From contig CM077159.1 of NCBI GenBank assembly GCA_039583875.1, positions 3,592,371-3,656,370 on the forward strand: a stretch of DNA of 64,000 nt. Reading direction: 5' to 3'. How positions within the stretch are numbered: position 1 is the stretch's first letter; the number at the start of each line of letters is the position of its first letter. This document shows positions 1 to 11,569 of this stretch, one piece after another. The notes beneath the pieces were generated by a model that worked only from the letters and a program-made list of their open reading frames with translations, searched no databases and was not told where the DNA came from. The position numbers and the translations under genes were made by a program. This DNA comes from Platanthera guangdongensis (Eukaryota; Streptophyta; Magnoliopsida; Asparagales; Orchidaceae).

Positions 1-425
1 ACGAAGTGATCCAAAAATACATCGCCGAACTCCTCCCAAGATATGTCTGACAGCTTCCAGTCAGCATATATAGACTCTCGTACAAACTTCCACCATCTCT
101 TCGCATGAGCTTCTAGTGCAGAGGTGGCTAGAGGTACTGTCTGGCCGACCGAGCAGCTGATGCCTACCAAAATCTCGTGTATAGCCTCCAACCATTCCTC
201 CGTCTTTACAACATCCCCTGTCCCATGGTACATCGGTGGGGACAGGCTCTTGAAGGCACTTAGCCAGCTTGACCCCGGATTTGGCTGCGGGGCCGGGACT
301 TGCTGGGCTTTGAAGGCATCCAGGATCGCCGTCAAAGTCTGCCCCATCTCCGTCTGTAGAAATGGAGTGGCAGCTGGAGGGGGAGGAACCACATTTTGCG
401 GCACAGCGACCTGTGGAGGTTGCAT
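1..425 (-). CDS. gag: Ty3/gypsy gag, N-terminal part, cut by window edge
   Basis: Read on the minus strand from an ATG at 425, an uninterrupted frame of 141 codons runs to the left edge. It begins MQPPQVAVPQN, has a Pro/Ala-rich N-terminus, and continues into a typical retrotransposon gag core: residues like PPMYHGTGD, EEWLEAIHEIL, LEAHAKRWWKF, WEEFGDVFLDHF. Gag is the structural capsid protein of LTR retrotransposons. The start is placed by the primer-binding site and LTR end just upstream (598-611). Protease, RT and integrase would lie outside the window. The plus-strand reading of this stretch is an antisense shadow. No stop is seen, so this copy may be younger than its neighbours. Confidence 0.8.
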   Translation of the reverse strand, partial: MQPPQVAVPQNVVPPPPAATPFLQTEMGQTLTAILDAFKAQQVPAPQPNPGSSWLSAFKSLSPPMYHGTGDVVKTEEWLEAIHEILVGISCSVGQTVPLATSALEAHAKRWWKFVRESIYADWKLSDISWEEFGDVFLDHF

Positions 426-597
426 AAAGGTAAGGTTAAAACAAAACTGGCATAATATATTGTACTTAATGAACTATTTTATGTGACTTTTTACACATGG
501 GCACGCCACTGCTTCTGCTGCATAGTTTGTCCGCAAACTAATGCTCGTGCGGGATGGTCCAGTGTTGTGGCTTCTTTCTCATATGATCGTTCGGTCA

Positions 598-610
598 AGT
601 GATACCAGTT
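598..610 (-). promoter_or_regulatory. Primer-binding site of leftmost gypsy element
   Basis: On the minus strand the sequence reads TCTTACA | aacTGGTATCAC. This is an LTR end followed by the TGGTATCA core complementary to the 3' end of initiator Met-tRNA, the usual primer for plant LTR elements. It sits between the LTR-like stretch on the right and the gag ORF on the left, and so fixes the orientation of the element. Confidence 0.7.
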
Positions 611-1409
611 TGTAAGACCCCCCTCCCCCTTACCAAGGAGGGTACCCGGTCTTATGCCCAGAACCGCCGTCTTATGGTGACACTAACGCACGGGTTAGTC
701 GACACCGCAACACGTCGATTCTGCCGGCTAATACGATCATAAACCTGTAGGCCAATATGAGAAAAGAAGTAATACATAGCAGAGTACAACACAGCTAGTC
801 CACAGTCACAGCACATATATATAAATATATGAAAGGAAAACATCAGTCCAAACGAGTACAGGAATAAAATGAAGAGTAATAAGGGCTTATGCCCAGTACA
901 TCATATCAAATCTCCCTCTCAACTCTAAACAGCGGAAGATATCTATCATCACCAAGTCATCCCACCTGAGGTAACTCTGCAGTAGTAGTAGTAGTAGTCG
1001 GTGGTGGTATCAGCTCCTCACGTCCTGTCATCTCGTCCTGCTAGTCATAGTGGTGCTCCATCTCCTCGAGCTCATAAAAATAGTTTGGTCACCGACCATT
1101 AGTCAAAAAGACTAAGTTGTTTCCTCCACACCTCGCCCCGCAACTCTTAGGTACCGTGCGGGAGGACGAAGCGGAGGACAACAAGGGGTATCAAGAGTAA
1201 ACAGGTGGCAATGGCACTATACTAACAAATATAAGCGGAGCAGTAGTAGTTATACTCTAGCAGTTCTATGTAAGAAGTACAAGTGCAGTAATGAAGTATA
1301 AAACTGAAGTAAGTAAGAAAAGTGCAGTACGGTAAAGTAAGTAAAGAACTGAAAGTAAGAGCAGGAAAGTAAAACTATGCTACCACTACTCTACCATCAC
1401 AAATCGTAC

Positions 1410-1507
1410 CTTAACTTATAAAAATGCCCATACAAATTTATAAGTTACGGTTTTCAGGAAATTTAACTTATCATATAAAAGAGCCCATACTAATTTATAT
1501 GATAAGG
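1410..1507. repeat. Two adjacent similar hairpins
   Basis: Two imperfect inverted repeats stand side by side. In one, ACTTATA is paired with TATAAGT around a loop containing GCCCATAC. In the other, CTTATCATATA is paired with TATATGATAAG around a loop that also contains GCCCATAC. The shared loop suggests duplication of a hairpin unit inside the LTR. Confidence 0.5.
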
Positions 1508-2008
1508 ATCTATGAAGCGTATGACCTAATATGAATGAAAGTTTATGATGCAATTTATGCACAGGCAAGTGCAACTCACACACAATGACTCCTTGATTAC
1601 AGACTTTTAGTTCCCACTTTTGGAGAGCTAGCTTCACTCTCGGGTACCACCGCTGTGGCTACGGCAGCAGCGGAGCGAGCATCTCCACTTCTAGGCCGGT
1701 ATGCACACTACCAAACCTTAGACCCCTCTCATACGCCTCTATACACGTGCAAGGTGCACTCTAGAGTCTATGTGTATGTACTTTGCTGACAACCCGTCAC
1801 TCTTATTGGGTCGGGTGTGCGTTATCGGGGATCGTCCTCCAGACGGCAGTGTAAAAAAACCCACTGGCCCCTCAAACCCTCACACCCGCCTGGTGCACCG
1901 TGCTGTCATCGGTGTGATGAACATCCAGTACCGCATGCCCTGCCACTAAATTTATGCACATGCAACTATTTCATCCCGAGCCTTCATCTCGCAGGACCAA
2001 CCTGTCTT

Positions 2009-2115
2009 GAATCCCTCAAACCCTACACGGGTGAGCATTTATCACAATCCCTTCAAACCTACACGGGTGAGAACGCACAATAATGCCTTTATTCCAAATC
2101 CCTCAAACCCTACAC
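2009..2115. repeat. Triplicated ~28-bp motif
   Basis: Three spaced copies of a motif like AATCCCTCAAACCCTACACG followed by GG(T/C)GAG occur with spacers of differing length. No coding meaning is evident. Confidence 0.5.
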
Positions 2116-4126
2116 GGGCGAGAATGAACAACAATGTCCTAACCTATTAGACTACTCTTGTCTACAGATTATTATACTTAGTGATTTAAGGTTATTCCTA
2201 GGACTGCCCAGGGTATACCCGGTGAAGGGCACTCGGGGGCACTAGGAACTACGATGGGATTACGCCCAAAGCTCCATTTCTCAAGGATATTTACTTTAGT
2301 TGATGGCTATCCAAAATTCACCCCCAGCTCTCATTATTACTCTTGAGTGATCCTAATGACTTAAGGTGTTCTCAGAAGGGCGACGGTCTTCCGCCGGCCT
2401 CCACTCCAGTTGCTATCCAAGGGCTTGCACTTTACTCTCACCGCTAAGACAACTCTACCCACCAGGGTCATATTCCAATTGAAGTCTCTATCTCATTTAT
2501 TGATCTATCCCCCGATGGTCCTTATAACATGACCTACTTACACTATGCGCAACCCATGACCTAATACCACCCCAAAATGGAACATCCAATTCCTTGGGCC
2601 ACCTGCCCCTAAGTATTTATCCTAGGATGGTATGGACTAATGAAGTGAGCCTATTAATTTTTTATAATTTTCCTAAGTCATTAAAGCCTCTAATTAAATC
2701 ATTTAATTAATCCCCTATGTCATTTAATACATGAAGTATGACAATTTATAATACACTGAACTAAGGAATTTTTTATAAGTTATATCTTGATGAAATATTG
2801 CTGTCTACCAAAATTTATAATTTTCTTTTAATTATTTCTATTTATTTCTTAATTTATACAAAATTCACACAATTGTCAATTTCCAAATGAAGTATAAGGA
2901 ATATATCACTAACAATTCTAGGAAAATTACAGAGCATAACTATCATGAATTTAAAACTATTGGCAGAGTTTCATCAACCTCCACAATGTAATGGCCTACA
3001 AATTTTAATTCTTAATAATTTACAAAAATGCCATTATAAGGTTTTAAAAGTTATTGATTAATCCACAAATGCTGGGAACATTATACAAGGTTATTCATAC
3101 TAAGATATATCACGAAAAAAGTTTCCAAAATTTTCTACCAAGTATTTTCACCAATTTACTAATTAAATAAAATGAGGGTAAAAATGTAATTTCCACATAT
3201 CTCCTATCAAAATTCTTCAAACAGAGACATAAAAATTTTCAGGAGTTATATCTATCATTATATTGACCTTGTCAAAAATTGAGGATTTTATCTCAATGAT
3301 AGATCTATTTTTGCATTTATTTTTCAAAAGTTCTAATATTCCAAAAATTCCAAATAATGGGATTTTTTCTTCCAAAAATCCTATTATTACAATGTGGGGT
3401 ATAATTCACCCTAATGAGCCTCTGAAATCAATATCATGATTTTTTGGATGTTCCAATTAGGCTTAAAACACAATATTTCAAAATTGGCTATTTGCACCCC
3501 AAGCCTATATATAATCAACACATGCAAGCGAGTTTACCCAACATGCAGTGGTCCAAATGTACTGAAATTGTTACCATGCACATGAATAGTCCCCAAGGAC
3601 ATTCCACCAAAATTTGGGGCCATTTGGAGAAATAACACTCCAAATATTTCATTTATTTAAATTTGTGTATTATGAATAAAACTATAGAAAGCGTTTTCCC
3701 AAAAATTCTCAATTCTTGGCAGGGGCTAAAAATGCCCTAAACATGCATGCACCCAAAAATTGGGGCCATGTTGATTACTGGTTTGGCTTGGGCATCAAAT
3801 TGAAGTTCTACCCTTGCCTAGGACGAGTCCTAGGAAAACTGACCTACAGGGCAGTATACTGCTCCAAATTACATGCTTATGGTGGACAATTAAAGTTATG
3901 AGGTTAAGCTACAAATTTCCTTTAAGGAGCATGACCTGGAAATGCCTCTAAGAGGCCTAAAATAGCCATGCAATATTACTAAAATAGTGTGACAGATATC
4001 ACAATGTGCTATAGTTTATAATTTGATTTAATTTATATCGGCTGCACGAATCTTGAAGCTTAATCGACGGGATCCAGTCATCGTCCCCAAACAGCCAACG
4101 GTCCAGATTGAATCTGGCTGGGCCAT

Positions 4127-6093
4127 TGTAACACCCCCATCCATCGCATGACATATAACAGAAGGTCCAGCTGGAACCCGACGCCAAATACCACAGACAG
4201 TTGAAAGGGTTACATAAGAATATTCAAACTATCCAATCAAGACTACTCGTCCTACACAGAGCATTCTAGCGGAAGCTTTTAAAGTTGAAAAAACCCAAAA
4301 CTTAAATCCATTAATCATGAATGTCCACAACCACACCACTGGAATGAAAACCAAATACACTGAAAGGGGTGCATGGCCTTATGGCCTTACAAATGTTCAC
4401 TTAACAAATAGTGTCTTACATACATCGGCTCGCAGGCCGGCTACACATGACAAAAATAAAAACAACTATTATTTTTGGCCTTCTAGGGCCAGCACAACAA
4501 CATGGGCTCCAGCCCGCTATTTGGCACTCGGCTCCGCAGCACCTGCAAGCAACATTCCACCGCACGGTGGCAGACAAAGCAACAGTCAGCCAAAGCCGAC
4601 CAAATTATAACGACCCCGCCCCTTACTCGGGACGGCGGTGCTCTTTCCCTGCATATCATTAGCCCAATAAAACCATAAAGCGCAATTATACTACGCCACA
4701 GGTGTAGGCTCGCACGGCCAAACATCCCGTGCACTCAGAGCACATTAACGGTGAATCCTGACATTACAACATCTTCACTACCATCCCAAAGATGGCAACC
4801 ATGTGAGCATTTAGACTTTCTGACCACCGTCTAAGGCTCCCAACTATGCCAACGGCCAGTCCCCTTTTCGGGTCTCTCGCACCGAACCACATAGCCTAGG
4901 TCCGATTCCACTTGCCAGTTGCTCACGCCGCCTAGTCAATTTAAGTCCTACGCGCGGGCCAAGCTTCTCTCGGATCCTAACATTTTCCAAATAACCACAT
5001 AACCCAGTTATGTTCAAGGCCGGTTCCCAGACCGCCAAGTTAGCAGAACAATGATTCCACTCAGTTTTTCGGGTGCGCCTTGGAGCTAACCTCCAAGGAT
5101 CGCTACTGCAATCTACCGCATAGAAACCCGAAAACCCAAAGCACGGAGTCTTCTCCGGCAAAACATAACAAATGCAACATCACCGATCCAGACCAACATG
5201 TCCGGGTAGGCTTCAAACACATTGCCTATGCCCGTACTTCGATTCCGGACTCTATATGCAACACAAGGGGGACTATTCACATCAACCCCAAGGAACACCA
5301 CGCACTCACCACACACTTGCGGGAGCGGGATTCCATATGCAGAAAGAAAGAGTTTCACATGCTCAAGTAGAGAATTGTTACCCTTGTAGTCCGCTTTTGG
5401 GCTATGGAAAAACTACACAGACAGAATTCTTCGTAACGAACTCTCCTCCACGGATCCGCTCTCAGATCTCAAAACGGTGCTCCGATGCTCCGCTGGCGGC
5501 CGAAATCCTCCTTATTCTTCCCCCTCTCTCTAACACCTGGAAAGAGAAAGCCTTGGAGAGAAATGAAGGATTAACTCCCCTATACCCGGCCTTAACAGAG
5601 CAGGAAACCATCTGGGCCGTAAGATCTTATTTAAAGAAAACGAACGACTCAGATCCGCTCAAAAATCTCCAAACCTAGGCCGAACACGGCTTGGCATACG
5701 GCCGTGTCCCAGGCCGTGTGCCTCGATCCAGGCACGATCGTCGAACATAGAGACTCACACGGGCTCAGACACGCCCGTGTCCCACCGAACACGCCCGTGT
5801 CGGGTCTCTCGACACGACCGTGTCCGTGGTCGTGTCATGTATAACCACCACGCCAACCGACACGACCCAACAGAACATGGGTACTGACACGGGTAGGCAC
5901 ACGCCCGTGTCAAATGACACGCCGGTGTCATGCAGCCGAGTTCCTGGCCGTGTCCTTCTCGGGATGAAAACGACTAAAACACCAGCCAGACACGACCTTG
6001 GACATGACTGTGTCCTAGACATTGTACCCCTATACATGCACCAAAAATCCCTATTTACGCGACCAACTCAAAAACAACTTTCGGGACGTTACA
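4127..6093 (-). repeat. 3' LTR of gypsy-1
   Basis: 1967 bp, bounded by TGTAACACCC at the left and ACGTTACA at the right, i.e. TGTAACGTCC...TGTTACA on the element strand. It is preceded on the element strand by the polypurine stretch AAGTGGGGGAGATT. The first ~600 bp match the 5' LTR fragment at 10977-11569 and a third copy at 14133-14458. The right portion contains a dense array of CACGCCCGTGTC-like palindromes. Confidence 0.88.
5686..6010. repeat. CACGCCCGTGTC palindrome array in gypsy-1 LTR
   Basis: More than ten variants of GACACGNCCGTGTC or its half-sites occur in about 320 bp. The unit is close to self-complementary (ACACGGGCGTGT). It lies in the U3 part of the LTR, where promoter and enhancer sequences reside. 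Similar palindromes are common in Del/Tekay LTRs of plants, as far as I know. Confidence 0.7.
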
Positions 6094-6110
6094 AATCTCC
6101 CCCACTTAAG

Positions 6111-9100
6111 GAATTTCGTCCCGAAATTAAGTAAAGGTACACAAATCGAAATAATACCTGAGTGTAATAACTCGGGGTATTCCTCCAACATAGCTCGCTC
6201 TCGCTCCCAAGAAAGCTCCTCACGTCCGCAATTATCCCAACGGACTTTAACCATTCAGACCTCCTTGTTGCGGAGTCGTTTGACTGCAACGTCTTCAATA
6301 CGTACTGGCTTGACCCTTGTTGTCAACTCATAATCAACCAATACTTGATTGTCCGCAATGATCTGCGAAGGCTCTTGCACTGCCTTACGCAACACCGACA
6401 CGTGGAACACGTCATGTAGCCCACTCAATTCCGCCGATAGCTTCAATCTATACGCCGCCTCGCCAACACGCTCCAGGATTTCAAATGGTCCAAGGTATCT
6501 CGGACTCAACTTCTTCAAGCGTCAAACCCGCGATACACCCTTGAACAACTTGATTTTTAGATACACCATGTCGCCAACACTGAACTCCACGTTCCTATGC
6601 TTGACATTGTAATACTTTGCCTGCCTGTCCTGAGCGACCTTCAACCGTTCTTGAATTGTCCGTATCACTGAGGTGACATCTTCCACTGCTTGATGTTTGT
6701 AAAGCTTCGACTCGCCCGTCTCCAACCAAGACAACGGCGTGCGACACTTCCTCCCGTACAAGGCCTCGAAAGGCGCCATTCCAATACATGCCTAAAAGCT
6801 GTTGTTGTACGCAAACTCCACCATGTACAAGTGATCTTCCCACTGCTTTCCAAAATCTAGGACGCACAAGCGAAGCATGTCCTCCAACGTCCGGTTGACC
6901 CTCTCGGTTTGGCCATCTGTCTGCGGGTGAAAGGCTGTACTGAACTTTAGCTTGGTACCCAACAGACTATGCACCAACCTCCAGTCATTTGACGTGAAGC
7001 GTCCATCTCGATCGCTAACAATACTACGGGGCACACCATGCAATCGTACAATATTCTCCACATAGAGTTTGGCTAACTTTTCCACCTGATCTTCCTTCCT
7101 GACCGAGATAAAGTGCGACACCTTTGTCAACCTATCTACGACCACCCAAATGACGTCGTTTCCCTTCTGTGACTTCGGCAAACCATGCACAAAATCCATA
7201 GATATGTCATCGAATTTCCATTCTGGGATAGGTAGGGACTTCAAGAAACCCCCGAGCTTCTGGCATTCCGCCTTCACCAATGCACAAGTACGGCACTTGG
7301 CTACATAAAGTGCCACATCCTTCTTCAATCCTGGCCACCAGAATAATTTCTTCATATCTTTATAAATCTTTGTGCTTCCCGGGTTGATTGAGTACTTGGT
7401 ATGATGAGCCTCAAACATCAACTCCTCCCGAAGTTTATCCACACTAGGGACGCATAGGCGAACGTCCTTCCTTAGCAACCCATCCTCAACAGCAAATTGA
7501 GAATTTGACCCATCCAATGATTCATCCAAGATCTGCTTCATGTTGTTATCCTGAACCAAAGCCCGCCGAACTCTATCAGTTAGGTCACACTACACCTCTG
7601 TCCAAAACAGTTTTGCCTCAACACTAGATTGCTTGTCGACGCAAGATATCTCCAAAGCCTCCAACTCGTGGACCAATCTCTCATCATGTACCAATAACCA
7701 GTTGGCCTACGCTGGAGTCCTGCGACTCAACGCATCCGCCACTGCATTTCCCTTCCCAGGCACATAATGTATCTTGAAGGTGTAGTCCACTAAGAACTCC
7801 ATCCACCTCCGCCGCCTCATGTTTAGATCCTTTTGGTCCAATAGGTACTTCAAGCTCTTATGATCGGTGTAAATATCGACCTTCACACCGTACAGGTAGT
7901 GCCTCCAAAGATTTAAATCAAATATCACGGCCGCTAACTCTAAGTCATGGACCGGATAATTTCCCTCGTGAGCCTTCAGTTGTCGTAAACCATAGGCTAT
8001 CACTCTCCCATGCTGTAGCAGAACACAGCCCAAACCACTACCCGAAGCATCACTATAGATCTCGAACCCTTCGGTTCTATTTGGCGAACATAAAATAGGC
8101 GCCATAGTCAACCGCCTCTTCAACTCTTCAAAAGCCTGTTCGCACTCCGGAGAACACACAAACTTCTGATCCTTCCTAGTCAACGTCGTGAGTGGTAGTG
8201 CTATCCGCGAGAAGTTCTCTACGAAGCGCCTCTAGTAGCCAGCAAGCCCCAGAAAACTCCGGACCTCTGCCACTGTAGTCAATGCAGGCCACTCCCGTAT
8301 CGTCACTATCTTCGCCGGATCCATAACTATCCCTTCTCCACTGACAACATGACCAAGGAACACTATCGAGGATAACCATAATTCACACTTGGAGAACTAA
8401 GCATACAACTGATTCCTCCTCAACGTCTCCAACACCATGTGTAGATGATTGTAGTGATCCTCCTCGCACTGTGAGTACACCAGGATATCATCGATAAATA
8501 CTATCACGAAACGATCCAGGTACTCTCTGAACGTCCTGTTCATCAGATCCATAAACACGGATGGCGCATTCATCAACCCAAACGGCATGACCGTGAACTA
8601 GTAATGCCCAAACCGCGTACTGAATGCTGTCTTTGGGATGTCGCTCTCCCTTATCCTCAACTGGTAGTAACCGGACTTCAGATCTAACTTCGAATATACC
8701 GTTGATCCAACCAACTGATCAAATAGATCGTCAATCCTGGGGATCAGATACTTATTCTTTTTCGTAAGCTTGTTCAACTCCCGATAGTCAATACAAAGTC
8801 GCAAGCTCTCATCTTTCTTCTTAACAAAAAGAACCGGTGCGCTCCAAGATGATGAACTTGGACGCACATACCCTTGCTCCAATAACTCCTGCAGTTGCAC
8901 TTTCAATTCTGCCATCTCTCTTGGCGCTATCCGATACGGAGAGCGTGATACCGGTTTGGTACCCGGCACTTGCTCAATAGTAAAATCAATCTCCCGCTGA
9001 GGAGGGTCTCCAGGGAGATCATCTGGGAACACATCAGGATACTCGGACACGACTGGAATACTGTCAAGACCTGGATTAGGCGTCGAAGTCTGCACTAATG

Positions 9101-9545
9101 TGACAAACAGCTCTGCCCCAGATCGAACTACCTTAATCACTTGAAGAGCCGACATCAAAATCTTATCCGACCCCTTCATGCCCGTGAAAGTAGTCTCCTG
9201 ATTAGTGTCCAGACCCAACTTAACTTCCTTACGGTTGCAATCAATGCATGCACCCTGCTCCGAGAGCCAATCCATACTGAAGATTACGTCGAACTCTACT
9301 AACGATATAATCAACACTCGCAAATCAAACTCCTGGTCTCCAATTCGAATCTTCACTACGCAGGCCCTATCCGCGTGCATTGAGCACCCATTGGGCAACA
9401 ACACATCCAACTTGTTTTTTGCCATCGAGGACGGAATCCCGATGCGCGGTATGAATGTTTCGGACAAGAAGGAATGTGATGCTCCCGTATCAAACAGGGC
9501 TCTTGCCGGAAAGTCAAAGATCAACACAAAGCCTAGCACCAACAA
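6111..9545 (-). pseudogene. pol: Gypsy-1 pol (protease, RT, RNase H, integrase, chromodomain), with nonsense mutations
   Basis: One reading frame can be followed from 9545 to about 6110. It contains the aspartic protease motif [10 protein letters not shown] ([27 protein letters not shown] and the catalytic FIDD near 8500), RNase H ([12 protein letters not shown]), an integrase HHCC zinc domain, the integrase core (VVVDRLTK, IVSDRDGRF, HPQTDGQTERVNR) and a chromodomain (VKVRWDNCG...ELSWERE near 6200-6250). In-frame stops lie near 8599, 8398, 8233, 7708, 7600, 6790, 6520 and 6255, several at codons where Gln or Arg is expected (C to T changes). The frame is otherwise kept, so decay was mainly by transitions. 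Chromodomains of this clade tether integrase to chromatin marks. Confidence 0.85.
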
Positions 9546-9599
9546 AAGTAAGCTAACAAATACGAAGGTAACAACTATAAAAGTTAAACCACTGTAATT

Positions 9600-10687
9600 T
9601 AACTCATACCTGTCACCACGTCCGCTTGCTTTATGGCCTCTTGTAGACCAAGGTTGTAGACTCTAGGCTGGGCTGGAGTATGGTGGGATGCGGTTGACTT
9701 CACCGCCTTCCCTTTCTCCTCATAAGTCGCTCCAGACTTTCTCTCGGACTTTGAATGTCCGCTCCAACACTCACGAGCAAAATGCCCCGTCTTCCCGCAG
9801 TTGTAGCAAGATCCTGGGACTCGACTTGTAGTTACACCCGATGCACCAGCCGAAGGGGTTGAGTTCTAAGTCCTCTGTTTCTTATTCCACCTGCGGAAAC
9901 TTGACTTGGTATTTGGCACCTTGAACTCAGACTTCTTTTCTCCTGGGTCTTTCTTCTCTTGAACTTTCTTAACGACCTTCTCCAACGATCGGGCCAAATT
10001 GACCATGGCTAGGAAGCCTTGCGCCTTAGGCCCAGCAAGTAGTAGCTGTACATCACCGCGTAGACCCTCATAAAATCGGTTGGTCTTCCATTCTTCTTCC
10101 ATAAACGTAGCACCAACATAACGACCCAACCATGTGAACTCATGTAGATACTCGTCCATGCTTCTAGATCCCTGAGTCAACCCAAGAAATTGGTTCTCCT
10201 TCTTCAACTTCTGAGCAGAGGGTACAAATCTGGCTAGGAACAATCTTGAAAATTCCTCCATAAGCACATCAGCAAGCTGCCTACCCACTAAGAGATGAAA
10301 CTCCAACTCATCCCACAATAGCCTCCCTTCACCCACCAAAAGAAAAGTCGCTATGGTGGTCTTCTGCCACTCCTCAGTTAACGTGGCTGTCAAGACCCTC
10401 TTTATCGAAGAGTGCCGGTCCTCAGCTTGAGCTGGCGTTCCAACCCCATCGAATCTCGGAGGATTAAAGCCCATTACATGCTTAAGCTGCTTCTCTGTAT
10501 CTCTCCTCAGCTCTACCAGATCAACTGCTGCACGCTCCACCACTCTCGGCTCTGCCGCCCTAATCGGTTCTTGCTCATTCGCAGGAGGTGCGCGATGCAT
10601 TTGCCCTGTAGGTTGGGCATTTATCATTGCAAATACCGCCTCAGCCACCAACCTGATGGTTTCCACTGAAGGAGGTGTTGTAGGCAC
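9600..10687 (-). pseudogene. gag: Gypsy-1 gag with zinc knuckle
   Basis: The frame starts at an ATG at 10687 (MPTTPPSVETIRLVAE) and continues through a retrotransposon gag core (FNPPRFDGVGT, WQKTTIATFLL, SMDEYLHEFTWLGRYV) to a stop at 9866. Reading on in the same frame gives a CCHC zinc knuckle, CYNCGKTGHFAREC, at about 9770-9813, and a second stop near 9600. Protease follows in another frame, so one stop and one frameshift separate gag from pol. The start is supported by the primer-binding site and a ~290-bp leader upstream. Confidence 0.82.
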
Positions 10688-10961
10688 GTCCCTTGGTGCA
10701 CTACTTTCCGCTGATTGCGGACGCTCTGACTGACCAGCACCACTCCTAGCTGCCTATAGTAGCAAAGACACACGATTATACGACAAAAGAATTGCTAAAA
10801 GCAATTATTGAAACACTCAGATTCCACAAAATAAGTGTATTTTTCATTCCTAAGTGGACATTCATGAGTTCTTTTGATGTTATAACGATGACGCACACAT
10901 GTGCTCACCACCCCTTAAAAGAATTCGCCCACGAATTCATTTAAGCCTGACCATAACCAGA

Positions 10962-10976
10962 AGTCTGATACCAAAT
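10962..10976 (-). promoter_or_regulatory. Primer-binding site of gypsy-1
   Basis: On the element strand TGTTACA | attTGGTATCAGA follows the 5' LTR. This is the initiator Met-tRNA complementary core at the canonical position. Confidence 0.8.
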
Positions 10977-11569
10977 TGTAACACCCCCATCCGTCGCATG
11001 ACATATAACAGAAGGTCCAGCTGGAACCCGACGCTATATACCACAGACAATCGAAAGGGTTACATAAGAATATTCAAACTATCCAATTAAGACTACTCAT
11101 CCTACACAGAGCATTCTTTCAGAAGCTTTTAAAGTTGAAAGAACCCAAAACTTAAATCCATTAATCATGAATGCCCACAACCACACCACTGGAATGAAAA
11201 CCAAATACACTGAAAGTGGTACATGGCCTTACAAATGTTCACTTAACAAATAGTGTCTTAAATACATCGGCTCGCAGACCGGCCACACATGAAAAAAATA
11301 AAAACAACTATTCTTTTTGGCCTTCTAGGGCCAGCACAGCAACATGGGCTACAGCCCGCTATTTGGCACTCGGCTCCGCAGCACCTGCAAGCAACATTCC
11401 ACCGCACGGTGGCAAACAAAGCAACGGTCAGCCAAAGCCGACCAAATTATAACGACCCCGCCCCTTACTCGGGACGGCGGTGCTCTTTCCCTGCATATCA
11501 TTAGCCCAATAAAACCAAAAAGCGCAATTATACTATGCCACAGCTGTATGCTCGCACGACCAAACACCC
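10977..11569 (-). repeat. 5' LTR fragment of gypsy-1
   Basis: It matches 4127 to about 4731 of the 3' LTR with scattered substitutions and small gaps. The match stops abruptly at 11569, where a different LTR begins. Only the promoter-distal part (R-U5 side) of the LTR is kept. Confidence 0.85.

Larger units (their letters stand above)
611..4126 (-). mobile_element. LTR-like, gene-free stretch upstream of leftmost gag
   Basis: The stretch begins at 611 with TGTAAGACC, the reverse complement of an LTR 3' end, directly beside the primer-binding site. It contains no credible ORF. It holds a GTA microsatellite (about 981-999), two adjacent hairpins (about 1410-1441 and 1468-1507), three copies of a TCAAACCCTACACGGG-type repeat (about 2009-2115), and a very AT-rich part (about 2640-3700). 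The right boundary of the LTR is not visible, because gypsy-1 starts at 4127 and no second LTR copy is present. The 611-720 part resembles 63331-63462 in inverted orientation, so related LTRs flank the window on both sides. Confidence 0.5.
4127..11569 (-). mobile_element. Gypsy-1: decayed Del/Tekay-like chromovirus
   Basis: This is a Ty3/gypsy element read leftwards. Its 3' LTR is 4127-6093 (TG...CA ends) and its polypurine tract lies at about 6094-6110. Pol and gag follow, then the primer-binding site (about 10962-10976) and the 3' part of the 5' LTR (10977-11569). The order gag-protease-RT-RNase H-integrase-chromodomain identifies a chromovirus. The 5' LTR is interrupted at 11569/11570 by a Sirevirus-like LTR, so only one flank survives (GCCAT at 4122-4126) and the TSD cannot be checked. 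Pol is full of in-frame stops, so the copy is non-autonomous now. Confidence 0.88.

Noticed and set aside
124..486. Plus-strand ORF of 120 codons
   Set aside because: It is the antisense of a clear gypsy gag reading frame.
4000..4126. A host promoter (TATAAAT-like motif near 4035, minus strand)
   Set aside because: No gene lies downstream, and AT-rich LTR-like surroundings make a chance match likely.
5172..5678. 168-codon plus-strand ORF in the gypsy-1 LTR
   Set aside because: Lies wholly inside an LTR, has no recognisable domain, and is not preserved in the other LTR copy.
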